From assembly GCF_018866245.1 (NCBI RefSeq), contig NZ_CP076458.1, positions 2,542,001 through 2,606,000 of the forward strand: 64,000 nt of DNA, in the 5' to 3' direction. Below the pieces are notes generated by a model. It was not told the origin of the DNA and did not search any database. It saw only the letters and a program-made list of their open reading frames with translations. Source of the DNA: Novisyntrophococcus fermenticellae. Its GTDB lineage: Bacteria > Bacillota > Clostridia > Lachnospirales > Lachnospiraceae. Shown piece by piece: positions 27,914 to 36,671 of this stretch (the first letter of the stretch is position 1; each line of letters begins with the position of its first letter). The translations under genes were made by a program, and so were the position numbers.

Positions 27914-29188
27914 TTATTCATCCCGGAACATCTTTTTATACTCGGGTGTTCCATCCAGAGTGGCAAAGTAATCTCCCGGAGTTTCGGCACGCCTTATAAG
28001 TTCAAAATTGCCATCCTCCTTCAAAAGGACTTCCGCAGATTTCAATTTGCCATTGTAATTGTACCCCATGGAATAGCCATGAGCGCCCGTATCGTGGATA
28101 AAAAGGAAATCTCCTATGTCAATTTTCGGAAGCATACGGTCAATAGCAAACTTGTCATTGTTCTCGCATAGCGATCCGGTCAGATCATACATGTGGTCAC
28201 ACGGCTGATTTTCTTTCCCCATAACTGTAACGTGGTGATAAGCTCCATACATGGCGGGTCTCATCAGATCCACCGCACAGGCATCACAACCGATATATTC
28301 TTTATAGATATGCTTTTCATGAATGGCCTTCGTAACCAGAGCGCCGTATGGTCCCATCATAAAGCGGCCCATCTCGGTATATATATCCAGGTCTCCCATT
28401 CCTGCCGGAACCAGCACTTCATCATATACCTTATGAACACCCTCACCGATTATACGAATGTCGTTGGGTTCGTCCTCAGGTCTGTATGGAATGCCAACTC
28501 CCCCTGACAGATTGATAAACTTAATATGGCAGCCCGTCTCTTTTTGCAGTTTTACAGCAAGTTCAAAAAGTACTTTTGCCAGCATGGGATAGTATTCATT
28601 GGTTACGGTGTTTGAGGCAAGAAATGCGTGAACTCCGAATTCTTTCACCCCTTTGGCTTTCAATATTTGAAAAGCTTCAAATAACTGTTCTGTTGTCATG
28701 CCGTACTTGGAGTCTCCGGGATTGTCCATAATATCATTGCTGATTTTAAAAAGTCCGCCGGGATTAAACCGGCAGCTTATAATCTCCGGTATATATCCCA
28801 GTGTCTTTTCCAGAAAATCGATATGGGTAAAATCGTCCAGATTAATGATTCCGCCAATCTTCCGGGCATAAACATACTCCTCTGCCGGAGTCACGTTCGA
28901 AGAAAACATCACTTTATCACCGGTAAATCCCATGGCCTCAGAGAGCATCAGCTCCGTCAGAGAAGAACAGTCACAGCCACAGCCGTATTCTCCCAGAATC
29001 TTGATTAATGCGGGGTTTGGATTTGCCTTCACTGCAAAATACTCCCGAAAACCAGGATTCCATGCAAATGCATCCCTTACTGCTTTTGCATTCTCACGAA
29101 TTCCCTCTTCATCATAAAGATGGAAAGGGGTTGGAACAGATGCTGCGATTTCTTCCAGTTTGTCTTTTGTAACAAAAGGCTCTTTCAT
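27914..29188 (-). CDS. lysA: Diaminopimelate decarboxylase
   Basis: 424 residues; fold-III PLP enzyme converting meso-diaminopimelate to L-lysine, the last step of lysine synthesis. PLP binds Lys54 in FAVKANPNP. Also visible are SCRFNPGG, the glycine-rich phosphate site NLSGGVGIPYRPE, YTEMGRFMMGPYG, the catalytic Cys in IGCDACAVDLMRP, and HDTGAHGYSMGYNYNG. It is somewhat diverged from classical LysA, resembling the clostridial branch, so a related amino-acid decarboxylase cannot be fully excluded. The AGAGGAG box is 8 nt upstream. It follows pyk by 30 bp, without an obvious terminator. Confidence 0.85.
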   Translation of the reverse strand: MKEPFVTKDKLEEIAASVPTPFHLYDEEGIRENAKAVRDAFAWNPGFREYFAVKANPNPALIKILGEYGCGCDCSSLTELMLSEAMGFTGDKVMFSSNVTPAEEYVYARKIGGIINLDDFTHIDFLEKTLGYIPEIISCRFNPGGLFKISNDIMDNPGDSKYGMTTEQLFEAFQILKAKGVKEFGVHAFLASNTVTNEYYPMLAKVLFELAVKLQKETGCHIKFINLSGGVGIPYRPEDEPNDIRIIGEGVHKVYDEVLVPAGMGDLDIYTEMGRFMMGPYGALVTKAIHEKHIYKEYIGCDACAVDLMRPAMYGAYHHVTVMGKENQPCDHMYDLTGSLCENNDKFAIDRMLPKIDIGDFLFIHDTGAHGYSMGYNYNGKLKSAEVLLKEDGNFELIRRAETPGDYFATLDGTPEYKKMFRDE

Positions 29189-29218
29189 GTCTTATTCTCC
29201 TCTGGTGTATACAACTGT

Positions 29219-30655
29219 TTATTTTGCCTGTATAATATGAAGCATGTTGGTGACATTCCCTTTTCCATTCACCATATTGGTGGAAGGATCTCCCGCAGTG
29301 AAGATAACCATATCCCCTTTATGCACCAGCTTTTCGCGCAATACCATATACATTGCATGAGAGATAATGTTTTCTGTAGAATCTTCCTCATATCCCTCTA
29401 CCGGTTTTACCCCCCAGAACAACTGCATCTGTCTTCTCGCCCATTCATGAGGAGTAACCGCATAAATCGGCACGCTGGGACGCAGTTTCGAAATCAACCG
29501 TGCGGTGGTACCTGTCATCGTCGGCGTTACAATACAGGTTGCCCCGATATGATCTACCATATCCACGGCTGCGAATCCTACAGCACTTGATACACTGGCA
29601 GTTTCTTTCGCCAGTTTTGCATCACGGTAACAGTCAAATTTAAGATAGTGCTCCGTCTCCACAGCAATCTGGACCATCATCTCAACAGCTTCAACCGGAT
29701 ACTTACCCATCGCGGTCTCGCCGGACAGCATAACTGCATCTGTTCCATCATAGATAGCATTCGCAACGTCTGCTACCTCGGCACGGGTAGGGCGGGGATT
29801 GCGCATCATGGAATCCAGCATCTGTGTCGCAGTTATAACCGGAAGATAACGGTGATTGCACTTCTCTATAATCGTTTTCTGGATATGCGGCACTTGATAA
29901 GGCGGTATCTCAACTCCCAGATCACCTCTTGCGACCATAATCCCATCGGCCACATCGATAATACTGTCGATATTCTTAACTCCCTCGGCTGCTTCAATTT
30001 TTGCAATTACAGCGATATGTGTACCGCCATGCTCCATTAAAAAATCTTTAATTTCCAAAACATCCTCTGCTTTTCGAACGAAAGAAGCAGCTATAAAATC
30101 TACCCCCTGCTCAATTCCAAAGAGAATATCCTCCTTGTCCTTATCTGTGATGGCAGGAAGATTAACGGAAACATTAGGAACATTAATTCCCTTTCGTTCT
30201 CCCAGTTCTCCGCCATTAATCACTGTACAGACAATATCCGTATCAGAAACCTCTTCTATATGTAATTCAACCAGTCCGTCATCAATCAGAATCCTGTCGC
30301 CCCTTCTCACATCGCGAGGCAGTTCAGAATAGGTGACAAACACCTTGTCCGCATCTCCCACCATTTCTTCTGTAGTAAGAACAAAGGTCTGTCCCTCCTG
30401 CAGCTGCACCCTTTTGCCGTCTTTCAGCAAACCGGTACGAATCTCCGGTCCCTTGGTATCTAAAAGGATTGCAACCGGAACCTTCATCTCCTTACGGAGT
30501 TTTTTCAGCATGTCCATACGCTCCTTATGCTCCGCATGGTCTCCGTGTGAAAAATTAAATCTGGCAACATCCATTCCTGTCTGAATCAAGGTTTTCATCA
30601 CTTCCGGTTTGTCCAGATTCGGTCCCATTGTACACACAATCTTTGTTCTTTTCAT
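29219..30655 (-). CDS. pyk: Pyruvate kinase
   Basis: 478 residues. It transfers phosphate from phosphoenolpyruvate to ADP as the last glycolytic step. Signatures include the N-terminal RTKIVCTMGP, ARFNFSHGDH, LLDTKGPEIRTG and the active-site region IAVIAKIEAAEGV, followed by MVARGDLGVEIP, TATQMLDSM and AVMLSGETAMGKYP. It lacks the extra C-terminal PEP-utiliser-like domain found in Bacillus-type enzymes. ATG at 30655 is chosen because GAGG lies 7 nt upstream; the in-frame TTG two codons earlier is unlikely. Flanked by the rhomboid-like gene upstream and lysA downstream in the same direction. Confidence 0.97.
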   Translation of the reverse strand: MKRTKIVCTMGPNLDKPEVMKTLIQTGMDVARFNFSHGDHAEHKERMDMLKKLRKEMKVPVAILLDTKGPEIRTGLLKDGKRVQLQEGQTFVLTTEEMVGDADKVFVTYSELPRDVRRGDRILIDDGLVELHIEEVSDTDIVCTVINGGELGERKGINVPNVSVNLPAITDKDKEDILFGIEQGVDFIAASFVRKAEDVLEIKDFLMEHGGTHIAVIAKIEAAEGVKNIDSIIDVADGIMVARGDLGVEIPPYQVPHIQKTIIEKCNHRYLPVITATQMLDSMMRNPRPTRAEVADVANAIYDGTDAVMLSGETAMGKYPVEAVEMMVQIAVETEHYLKFDCYRDAKLAKETASVSSAVGFAAVDMVDHIGATCIVTPTMTGTTARLISKLRPSVPIYAVTPHEWARRQMQLFWGVKPVEGYEEDSTENIISHAMYMVLREKLVHKGDMVIFTAGDPSTNMVNGKGNVTNMLHIIQAK

Positions 30656-30674
30656 ATTCAAGCCTCACTTTCAT

Positions 30675-31517
30675 TTATCTGATATGTTCATGAGTAAACA
30701 GGTGATCCTGACAGTACTCATAATTCCCTTTGCACTTGGAACAGAACCGGAACTCCAATGTCGGATCATCCTTCTCCGTTCGTCCACAGACCGCACACTT
30801 ATGTGTTGTGATATTGGAAGCCTGCCCTCGTGACATAGCTTTTTTAAATTCATTCCTCCGATGTATCTCCTGCGGATTTACACGCTTGTAGTCTCTGGTC
30901 ATAAAAAAGAATACAATCACGTTCATCAGTGAGCAGATGATTACTACTCTGGTTGCCCAGTCTCCCTGGTACATAGAAACAGCCAGAAAGACCACGTCCA
31001 GTATGGCCAGATATTTTATCTTAATCGGTATCAGGAAATAAAGCATCATCCGCATATCCGGATAGGTCAGTGCAAATCCTAGGAATATGGAAAGACTGAC
31101 ATAGAAAGTGCTGAACTGCGTACCATAACCCAGTATGGTAAATGTATCCCCCATGACCGCATAGAGGATAAATGCTCCCACAATTGTCATAAGCAGTCCA
31201 AAGAATATATAGGCATTATAGCGGAACCTGCCCCAGGTCTGTTCCAGTGCCGTCCCCAGCTGATAATAGCAAAGCAGCATAATAATCGTAAATAAATCCA
31301 GCCGTCCCGGAGGGATCAAGACCCAGCTGACCAGGCGCCAGATCTGTCCTCTTAAAATCAATCCGGGATCCAGCATGAGATAACCCAGTACCGGTACACC
31401 GACCCGCCCCAGAAGCTGTAGAACATATCCTATAATATATGTGATAATAATGTATTTTGTCAGATTACGAATCGCATACTTTCCGAACTTACGTTCCATC
31501 TTGCTAAAAAATTTCAT
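30675..31517 (-). CDS. Rhomboid-like membrane protein with C-terminal zinc ribbon
   Basis: 280 residues with about six membrane helices in a rhomboid-like order (WRLVSWVLIPPG, then LGTALEQTWGRFRYNAYIFF). The protease motif GxSG is absent: the corresponding stretch reads YGTQFSTFYVS, so it is probably not a protease. The C-terminus (~235-280) has CAVCGRTEKD, FCSKCKGNYEYCQDH and HEH, a likely zinc-binding tail facing the cytoplasm. It sits between corA and pyk with gaps of 18-20 bp, so it is cotranscribed with them. Function unknown; quality control or scaffold roles known for rhomboid pseudoproteases are only an analogy. Confidence 0.65.
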   Translation of the reverse strand: MKFFSKMERKFGKYAIRNLTKYIIITYIIGYVLQLLGRVGVPVLGYLMLDPGLILRGQIWRLVSWVLIPPGRLDLFTIIMLLCYYQLGTALEQTWGRFRYNAYIFFGLLMTIVGAFILYAVMGDTFTILGYGTQFSTFYVSLSIFLGFALTYPDMRMMLYFLIPIKIKYLAILDVVFLAVSMYQGDWATRVVIICSLMNVIVFFFMTRDYKRVNPQEIHRRNEFKKAMSRGQASNITTHKCAVCGRTEKDDPTLEFRFCSKCKGNYEYCQDHLFTHEHIR

Positions 31518-31535
31518 ATTTTCACCTAATCCTAC

Positions 31536-32480
31536 TTATTTAAACATGTTTTTCTTTGAAAAAAGCAAAGCTACAATCAGACTTATTACCAGCGATACGA
31601 TGATAACGGCTGCAAATCCAAATGGACTGCCCGCAAATGGCATTCCTTTTGCATTCACATTCATACCATAGGCAGAATAGATAATTGTGGGGATGGACAT
31701 CACAATTGTAATCACTGAAAGAGCCTTCATAACAATATTCTGATTATTGGATATAACCGAAGCGAATGCATCCATCGTTCCGCTTAATATGCCGCTGTAG
31801 ATATTTGCCATCTCAATAGCCTGCTTGTTCTCAATGATAACATCCTCCAGAAGATCCTCATCCTCCGGATACTTTTTAATCTTTTCCACCTTCATCAGTT
31901 TTTCCAGCACCACTTCATTGGAGCGCAGGGAAGTCGTAAAGTAAACCAGAGACTTTTCCAACTCCAGCAATTCAATCAGTTCCTGATTCCTCTGTGATTT
32001 ATGAAGGCGTTTCTCAACCATCTCACTCTTTTTATCTATAATGCGCAGATAATGCAGAAACATGCTGGCATTCTTATATAGAATCTGCAGAATGAAACGT
32101 GTCTTCATGTGTGTATAGAAATTCCTGACTCTTCCGTCCATGAATGCACTTAATATAGGGGTATCTTCCAGGCATACCGTAATAATAACGTGATCTCCGA
32201 TTATAATACTCATAGGAATTGTTCCATACCAGTCTTTATCATTACGTTCCTCTATTACAGGAATATCTACCAAAACCAAAGTATAATTATCTTCCTGCTC
32301 AATACGGGAACGCTCTTCTTCATCCAGCGGTGCCCGCAAATCCTCCACATCCAGCTGATAACGCTGTGCCACTTCAAACAGTTCCGTAGCAGTGGGATCC
32401 GTCAAAGCAATCCAGCATCCGTCCTCCGGCATATCGAGCTTTGAGATACCGCTCTCCGTCGATTTAAAAATTCTGATCAT
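31536..32480 (-). CDS. corA: CorA-family magnesium/divalent metal transporter
   Basis: 314 residues. Large N-terminal cytoplasmic domain, long coiled helix (~residues 150-235) and two C-terminal membrane helices. The signature YGMNV at the end of the first helix forms the ion-selectivity loop; the next residues are NAKGMPF instead of the classical PE-type loop, as in many Firmicutes homologues. It forms a homopentameric Mg2+ channel in the membrane. AAGGAG lies 9 nt before the ATG. It heads the run corA, rhomboid-like, pyk, lysA, araC. Two overlapping mini-ORFs precede it (32499-32605). Confidence 0.9.
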   Translation of the reverse strand: MIRIFKSTESGISKLDMPEDGCWIALTDPTATELFEVAQRYQLDVEDLRAPLDEEERSRIEQEDNYTLVLVDIPVIEERNDKDWYGTIPMSIIIGDHVIITVCLEDTPILSAFMDGRVRNFYTHMKTRFILQILYKNASMFLHYLRIIDKKSEMVEKRLHKSQRNQELIELLELEKSLVYFTTSLRSNEVVLEKLMKVEKIKKYPEDEDLLEDVIIENKQAIEMANIYSGILSGTMDAFASVISNNQNIVMKALSVITIVMSIPTIIYSAYGMNVNAKGMPFAGSPFGFAAVIIVSLVISLIVALLFSKKNMFK

Positions 32481-32840
32481 GTCATGTTGCTCCTTTCATC
32501 ATCCACAAAGGGACAAAAAAGAAGCGCACGCCGTATCCCTCCGCGTCATTTTATATATTTAATTTGGTTAAAACTTCGCGATTCAGGGGAAGGCCCGCTT
32601 TCCATAACTACACATCCTTTCATACTTAAGACGAATCCATGCAAGAAAAAGTTTCCTGCCAAACAAAAACTATGCCTATCTTAGCATGTAATCATATTCA
32701 CCTGTTGTACATTATAATCTTTGGAAATATGTTTGTCAAACCTAAAATCAATTACATAAAAGTTGCTTGCTTCACCCGGGCTTTCCGTTGTATACTGAAA
32801 GTATCGACGAAATTGTATAGAGTATACTGGAGGATAACGA
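32481..32840. other. Divergent intergenic region between corA and aroC
   Basis: 360 bp. A TATACT at 32791-32796, 45 bp before aroC, is a possible -10, but no good -35 matches it. On the minus strand an AT-rich stretch near 32550-32570 may hold the corA promoter. Two tiny overlapping frames ahead of corA (32546-32605 and 32499-32549) are discussed as a finding. No larger gene is present. Confidence 0.4.
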
Positions 32841-33941
32841 ATGGCAGGCTCAACATATGGAACAATCTTTAAAATCACTACCTGGGGTGAATCACACGGA
32901 AATGGAATAGGCGTGGTTGTAGACGGCTGTCCCGCAGGGCTGCCTTTAAACAGATTTGATATTCAGGAATTTCTGGACCGCAGAAAGCCCGGTCAGCACC
33001 GCTACTCCACCCAGCGGAAGGAGGGAGATAAAGTTGAGTTACTCTCCGGTGTCTATCAGGATCATACTACGGGCACGCCCATCTCCATGATGGTACGTAA
33101 TACAGATCAGCGCTCCGGGGATTATGGTAAAATTGCAGAATATTACCGCCCCGGTCATGCGGATTACACCTATGATGAAAAATATGGTTTCCGGGATTAC
33201 CGCGGCGGCGGACGCTCCTCCGGGCGCGAAACCATCGGGCGTGTTGCTGCCGGCGCCATTGCTTCCAAGCTGTTGGCGGAACTCGGAATCAGCGTAACTG
33301 CCTATGTGCGCTCCATAGGTCCTGTGGCCATAGAGACATTTGACCCGGAAGAAATTCGGAAAAATCCGCTATGTATGCCGGATGCCCGGGCAGCCGCCCA
33401 GGCTTCGGAGTATCTGGAGAAATGTCTGGAAGAACTTAATTCTTCCGGAGGATGTGTAGAGTGTATCGTACATGGCATGCCTGCAGGAGCAGGTGAACCC
33501 GTCTTTGAAAAGCTTGATGCCAATCTTGCTAAAGCATTGATGTCCATAGGGGCAGTAAAAGCTGTGGAAGTCGGAGACGGAGCTGCTGTCGCCGCCACAA
33601 CCGGAATAGAAAATAATGATGCATTTGCTGCCGATGCGGACGGGCGTATCTTTAAAAAAACGAATCATGCAGGCGGCACTTTGGGGGGAATCAGTGACGG
33701 AAGCGATATCCTCCTCAGAGCCTCCTTCAAACCCACTCCCTCCATTTTCAGCACACAACAGACAGTGAATAAAGACCATGAAAATATACAAATCAACATC
33801 AAAGGAAGACATGATCCCATCATCCCCCCGAGGGCTGTGGTAGTAGTGGAATCCATGACCGCAATCACCCTGATCGACAGCCTTATGACAGGCATGAGCG
33901 CAAAGCTTTCCAATCTGAAAAGAATTTGGATGGACGATTAA
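32841..33941 (+). CDS. aroC: Chorismate synthase
   Basis: 366 residues. It converts 5-enolpyruvylshikimate-3-phosphate to chorismate with reduced FMN, the last common step of aromatic amino-acid synthesis. Family signatures are GESHG at residues 16-20 with the catalytic His19, GHADYTYDEKYGFRDYRGGG, GRSSGRET and, near the C-terminus, KPTPSIFSTQQTVN and GRHDPIIPPRAVVVVE. GGAGG lies 7 nt before the ATG. It is a single gene here, with no other shikimate genes nearby, and ends in a hairpin shared with the convergent lactonase gene. Confidence 0.97.
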   Translation: MAGSTYGTIFKITTWGESHGNGIGVVVDGCPAGLPLNRFDIQEFLDRRKPGQHRYSTQRKEGDKVELLSGVYQDHTTGTPISMMVRNTDQRSGDYGKIAEYYRPGHADYTYDEKYGFRDYRGGGRSSGRETIGRVAAGAIASKLLAELGISVTAYVRSIGPVAIETFDPEEIRKNPLCMPDARAAAQASEYLEKCLEELNSSGGCVECIVHGMPAGAGEPVFEKLDANLAKALMSIGAVKAVEVGDGAAVAATTGIENNDAFAADADGRIFKKTNHAGGTLGGISDGSDILLRASFKPTPSIFSTQQTVNKDHENIQINIKGRHDPIIPPRAVVVVESMTAITLIDSLMTGMSAKLSNLKRIWMDD

Positions 33942-33943
33942 AG

Positions 33944-33974
33944 ACTCAGATGGGGCTTAGACCCCCATCTGAGT
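33944..33974. terminator. Bidirectional hairpin between aroC and the lactonase gene
   Basis: ACTCAGATGGGG pairs with CCCCATCTGAGT around a short loop. The hairpin overlaps the last codons of the lactonase gene. The following T-runs are weak, so it may work with Rho or by blocking convergent read-through. Confidence 0.65.
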
Positions 33975-35015
33975 GATTAATATACAATTTGGTGTTTCCA
34001 CCTGCATCGGTCTTCCCTTCTGCACCAGAAGCTTTTTCTCGTAATCAATTGTAAATGTGGTAATACTGTTGGACTCATGGTTTACAACTGCAATATGCTT
34101 ATCATCGGGGAAAATCGCTATATCCTTCGGATACTCCCCGCTTATGGGAAGTGCAAATTCCTTGTTCAGCAACCCGCTTTCCGGATCAATTGTATACATA
34201 GCCACCGTATTATCTCCGGCCGTTGAAGTAAACAGATGCTTTCCATCGTTGGACAGGCACATGCCGGAAGCCGCATCGTGTGCGCGGTCGACATTATCTG
34301 AAGTGGTGCTTATCGTCTGAATCTTCTCGAATACAGGAACATTACTTCCTGCTTCATAAGTAAACACATCCACCTCGTTCGTCAGCTCATACAGCAAATA
34401 TGCAAATTTTCCATTTTGTGAAAATGCCAGATTTCTGGGACCGGATTCCCGCTCACAGCGAAGAATATCAACAAGCTGCAGTTTATGTCTGCGTGTATTG
34501 ATCTTATAAATCTTAACCTGATCAATTCCGTTATCGACCGCACAAAGATACTTGTTGTCGGGCGTAGGTATCACGCAGTTTACATGGGGACGGAAATTAC
34601 GTTCTGCAACACTGCCCAGGCCTTTATGGAAAACCCCGTCCATAACACTGCCCAGCCGGCCGTCCTGGTGTGTATGCACTACAGTTACCTTTCCGTCATG
34701 ATAACCGGCCACAAAGAGATATCGTCCGCTCTGATCCACTGACAGATAGCAGCCGCGCATACCATCAATATCCACCTTGTTAATCAGACACAGATCTCCG
34801 TCTTCCTCGTCTACTGAAAATACCGCAACACCTTCATCTGCTATGGAATACATATATTTTCCATTTAAAGACCGACAGATATCAGAAGAATTATTAATCG
34901 GAATCACCTTCCGTTCCGTCAGTGTCCCTTCCTCCACATCCACATCATATAAGTGGATTCCTATACTGCTGCCATGGGTATAAGTCCCGACATATGCTAC
35001 ATACTTTTCACCCAT
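33957..35015 (-). CDS. Lactonase-family seven-bladed beta-propeller (6-phosphogluconolactonase-like)
   Basis: 352 residues of repeated beta-propeller blades (motifs such as FVAGYHDGKVTV, PHVNCVIPTPDNKYLCAVD, PRNLAFSQNGKFAYLLYE). The N-terminal YVAYVGTYTHGSSIGIHLY is typical of the YbhE/Pgl-type lactonase family. Some members hydrolyse 6-phosphogluconolactone; others are uncharacterised, and no pentose-phosphate genes are adjacent. ATG at 35015 is preferred over one 24 nt earlier because AAGGATGG stands 6 nt before it. No signal peptide, so cytoplasmic. Confidence 0.8.
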   Translation of the reverse strand: MGEKYVAYVGTYTHGSSIGIHLYDVDVEEGTLTERKVIPINNSSDICRSLNGKYMYSIADEGVAVFSVDEEDGDLCLINKVDIDGMRGCYLSVDQSGRYLFVAGYHDGKVTVVHTHQDGRLGSVMDGVFHKGLGSVAERNFRPHVNCVIPTPDNKYLCAVDNGIDQVKIYKINTRRHKLQLVDILRCERESGPRNLAFSQNGKFAYLLYELTNEVDVFTYEAGSNVPVFEKIQTISTTSDNVDRAHDAASGMCLSNDGKHLFTSTAGDNTVAMYTIDPESGLLNKEFALPISGEYPKDIAIFPDDKHIAVVNHESNSITTFTIDYEKKLLVQKGRPMQVETPNCILITQMGV

Positions 35016-35139
35016 AAAAACCCATCCTTTCTGCAGCATAACTTTTCATCATATTTATCGTTATTCTGCAACGTTCATGTTTTTATTTTAGCACAACTTG
35101 GGAAAATCTACAATTACAGAGGATTATTTTTTTATTCTG

Positions 35140-35148
35140 TGCTATAAT
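35140..35148 (+). promoter_or_regulatory. Extended -10 promoter directly before the pseudouridine synthase gene
   Basis: TGCTATAAT is a perfect extended -10 element. Its expected start site falls at about 35155-35156, on the ATG of the gene. No clear -35 box is present, as is usual for extended -10 promoters. Confidence 0.6.
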
Positions 35149-35155
35149 GCACTAC

Positions 35156-36046
35156 ATGATTAGAGATTTCAGATATGAACTGACTGCCGAAGCGGCAGAT
35201 AAGACAATTACACAATATTTACATCAAATGGGATACTCCCACCACATAATCACCAGCTTGAAAAGGACACCGGCTGGAATCTGCCTGAATGGAAGCCGCG
35301 CCTATGTCTCACAAAGAATACGGCCGGGGGATATCCTGACTATTCACCTGGAGGAACCGGAATCATCCCGGGGAATCGTACCTGCCCCTGTCCCTTTTGA
35401 TATTCTGTATGAAGATATGGATCTGTTGATTGTCAATAAGCCTGCAGATACCCCTATCCACCCTTCTCCGGGGAATTTTAACAATACTTTGGCAAATGGC
35501 ATAGCCTGTTATTTCGCCAGACAGAATATTCCTTATGTCTATCGCTGCATCAACAGGCTGGACAGGGATACCACCGGGCTGCTGATTCTTGCCAAACACG
35601 GCATAAGTGGTGCCATCTTATCCAATCAGATGATGAAGCGCCGAATCATCCGGACTTATCGTGCTCTTGCAGAAGGTATTACTCCCTCCGAAGGAACGAT
35701 CGATGCTCCGATTGCCCGGAAAGAAGGTTCTGTAATTGAGCGGTGCATCAATTACGAAGCAGGAGAACGGGCAGTTACGCATTACCGCAGGCTGGATAAA
35801 GGACAGATTGGTTCCGGTTCTGAAAAGATTCTCTATTCCAGACTGGAACTTAAACTTGAGACAGGACGAACGCATCAGATCAGAGTGCATATGCAAAGCA
35901 TCGGCCACCCGCTGCTGGGAGATACCTTATACCACCCCGAAAATCATGCCGGGTTTTCCCACCAGGCACTGCACTCCTATTCGCTGAAATTTACACATCC
36001 GATCACCGGAGCACCTATGTATTTTTCCGTACCGGAGCCCTGGTAA
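35156..36046 (+). CDS. RluA-family RNA pseudouridine synthase
   Basis: 296 residues from the second possible ATG. An S4-like RNA-binding segment (~1-60) precedes the synthase domain. Catalytic Asp is in CINRLDRDTTGLLILAKH (~residue 140); GRTHQIRVHMQSIGHPLLGD near the C-terminus is the second family motif. It isomerises uridine in rRNA or tRNA; the target base is not predictable. The ATG at 35147 overlaps the TATAAT box, so it cannot be in the transcript from that promoter. The ATG at 35156 has no ribosome binding site and seems to lie at the transcript's first base. No operon partner; ends in a hairpin at 36081-36112. Confidence 0.88.
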   Translation: MIRDFRYELTAEAADKTITQYLHQMGYSHHIITSLKRTPAGICLNGSRAYVSQRIRPGDILTIHLEEPESSRGIVPAPVPFDILYEDMDLLIVNKPADTPIHPSPGNFNNTLANGIACYFARQNIPYVYRCINRLDRDTTGLLILAKHGISGAILSNQMMKRRIIRTYRALAEGITPSEGTIDAPIARKEGSVIERCINYEAGERAVTHYRRLDKGQIGSGSEKILYSRLELKLETGRTHQIRVHMQSIGHPLLGDTLYHPENHAGFSHQALHSYSLKFTHPITGAPMYFSVPEPW

Positions 36047-36080
36047 ATACGACGTAAAAACATTTTTCATACACAATAGC

Positions 36081-36112
36081 CCTGAAAACACTATTTTACA
36101 GGTGTTTTCAGG
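36081..36112. terminator. Hairpin between convergent RluA and UPF0303 genes
   Basis: CCTGAAAACAC and GTGTTTTCAGG form a perfect 11-bp stem with a 10-nt loop. ACTTTCGTTC follows on the plus strand; the minus-strand tail is not T-rich. Confidence 0.65.
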
Positions 36113-36155
36113 ACTTTCGTTCACCAAACAGTCATGAAATCCGGTAAATTTTGTA

Positions 36156-36644
36156 TCAGAGCCCATGAATTCTGGGGACTTCGTCTACATGCAGATATTT
36201 GCTGACACACTTCACAATCAAATCATGGTCCAGAACATGGTCCTGTCCGGAAACTACGATGGCTCCGATGACTCCCACCTCTTCAATTCTGATTGGAAAT
36301 CCGCCACCCATTGCAGCATATTCTGTTCCGGGACCGAGTATCTCTTCCTGGGCTATCTCTTCCAGACGCAGTTGAATATAAAGGTGCATACTGCTTTGTT
36401 CTGTGAATTTTACGGTATTATACTTTCTTCTCAGGATTTCTTCATTATAAAGTGTCGTACCGTCAAATCCATATTGAAAAACCGTATACCCATTGTTCAG
36501 ACGGATACTCACCGCCACCGACTGATTTCTGCGGTTCGCCTCCATTACAATCTGATTTCCCAATTCCCATGCATCTGCATTAGTAAAATGAGAAAACTGC
36601 AGAATCTCCTCCTGCATTTCCAAAACCTTTAATAGTTCTTCCAT
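36156..36644 (-). CDS. UPF0303 family protein (GlcG/HbpS-like fold)
   Basis: 162 residues. The sequence matches the UPF0303 / YBR137W-like family, related to heme-degrading-domain (GlcG/HbpS) proteins: an N-terminal helix, then AVSIRLNNGYTVFQYGFDGT, and a C-terminal GGGFPIRIEEVGVIGAIVVSGQDHVLDHDLIV motif. The biochemical role of the bacterial members is not established. ATG at 36644 is chosen, with GGGTGG 10 nt upstream, over a TTG two codons earlier. Last gene of the minus-strand run, 27 bp after luxS, so probably cotranscribed with it. Confidence 0.8.
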   Translation of the reverse strand: MEELLKVLEMQEEILQFSHFTNADAWELGNQIVMEANRRNQSVAVSIRLNNGYTVFQYGFDGTTLYNEEILRRKYNTVKFTEQSSMHLYIQLRLEEIAQEEILGPGTEYAAMGGGFPIRIEEVGVIGAIVVSGQDHVLDHDLIVKCVSKYLHVDEVPRIHGL

Positions 36645-36671
36645 TGTCAAATAGCCACCCTTTCCTATTTA

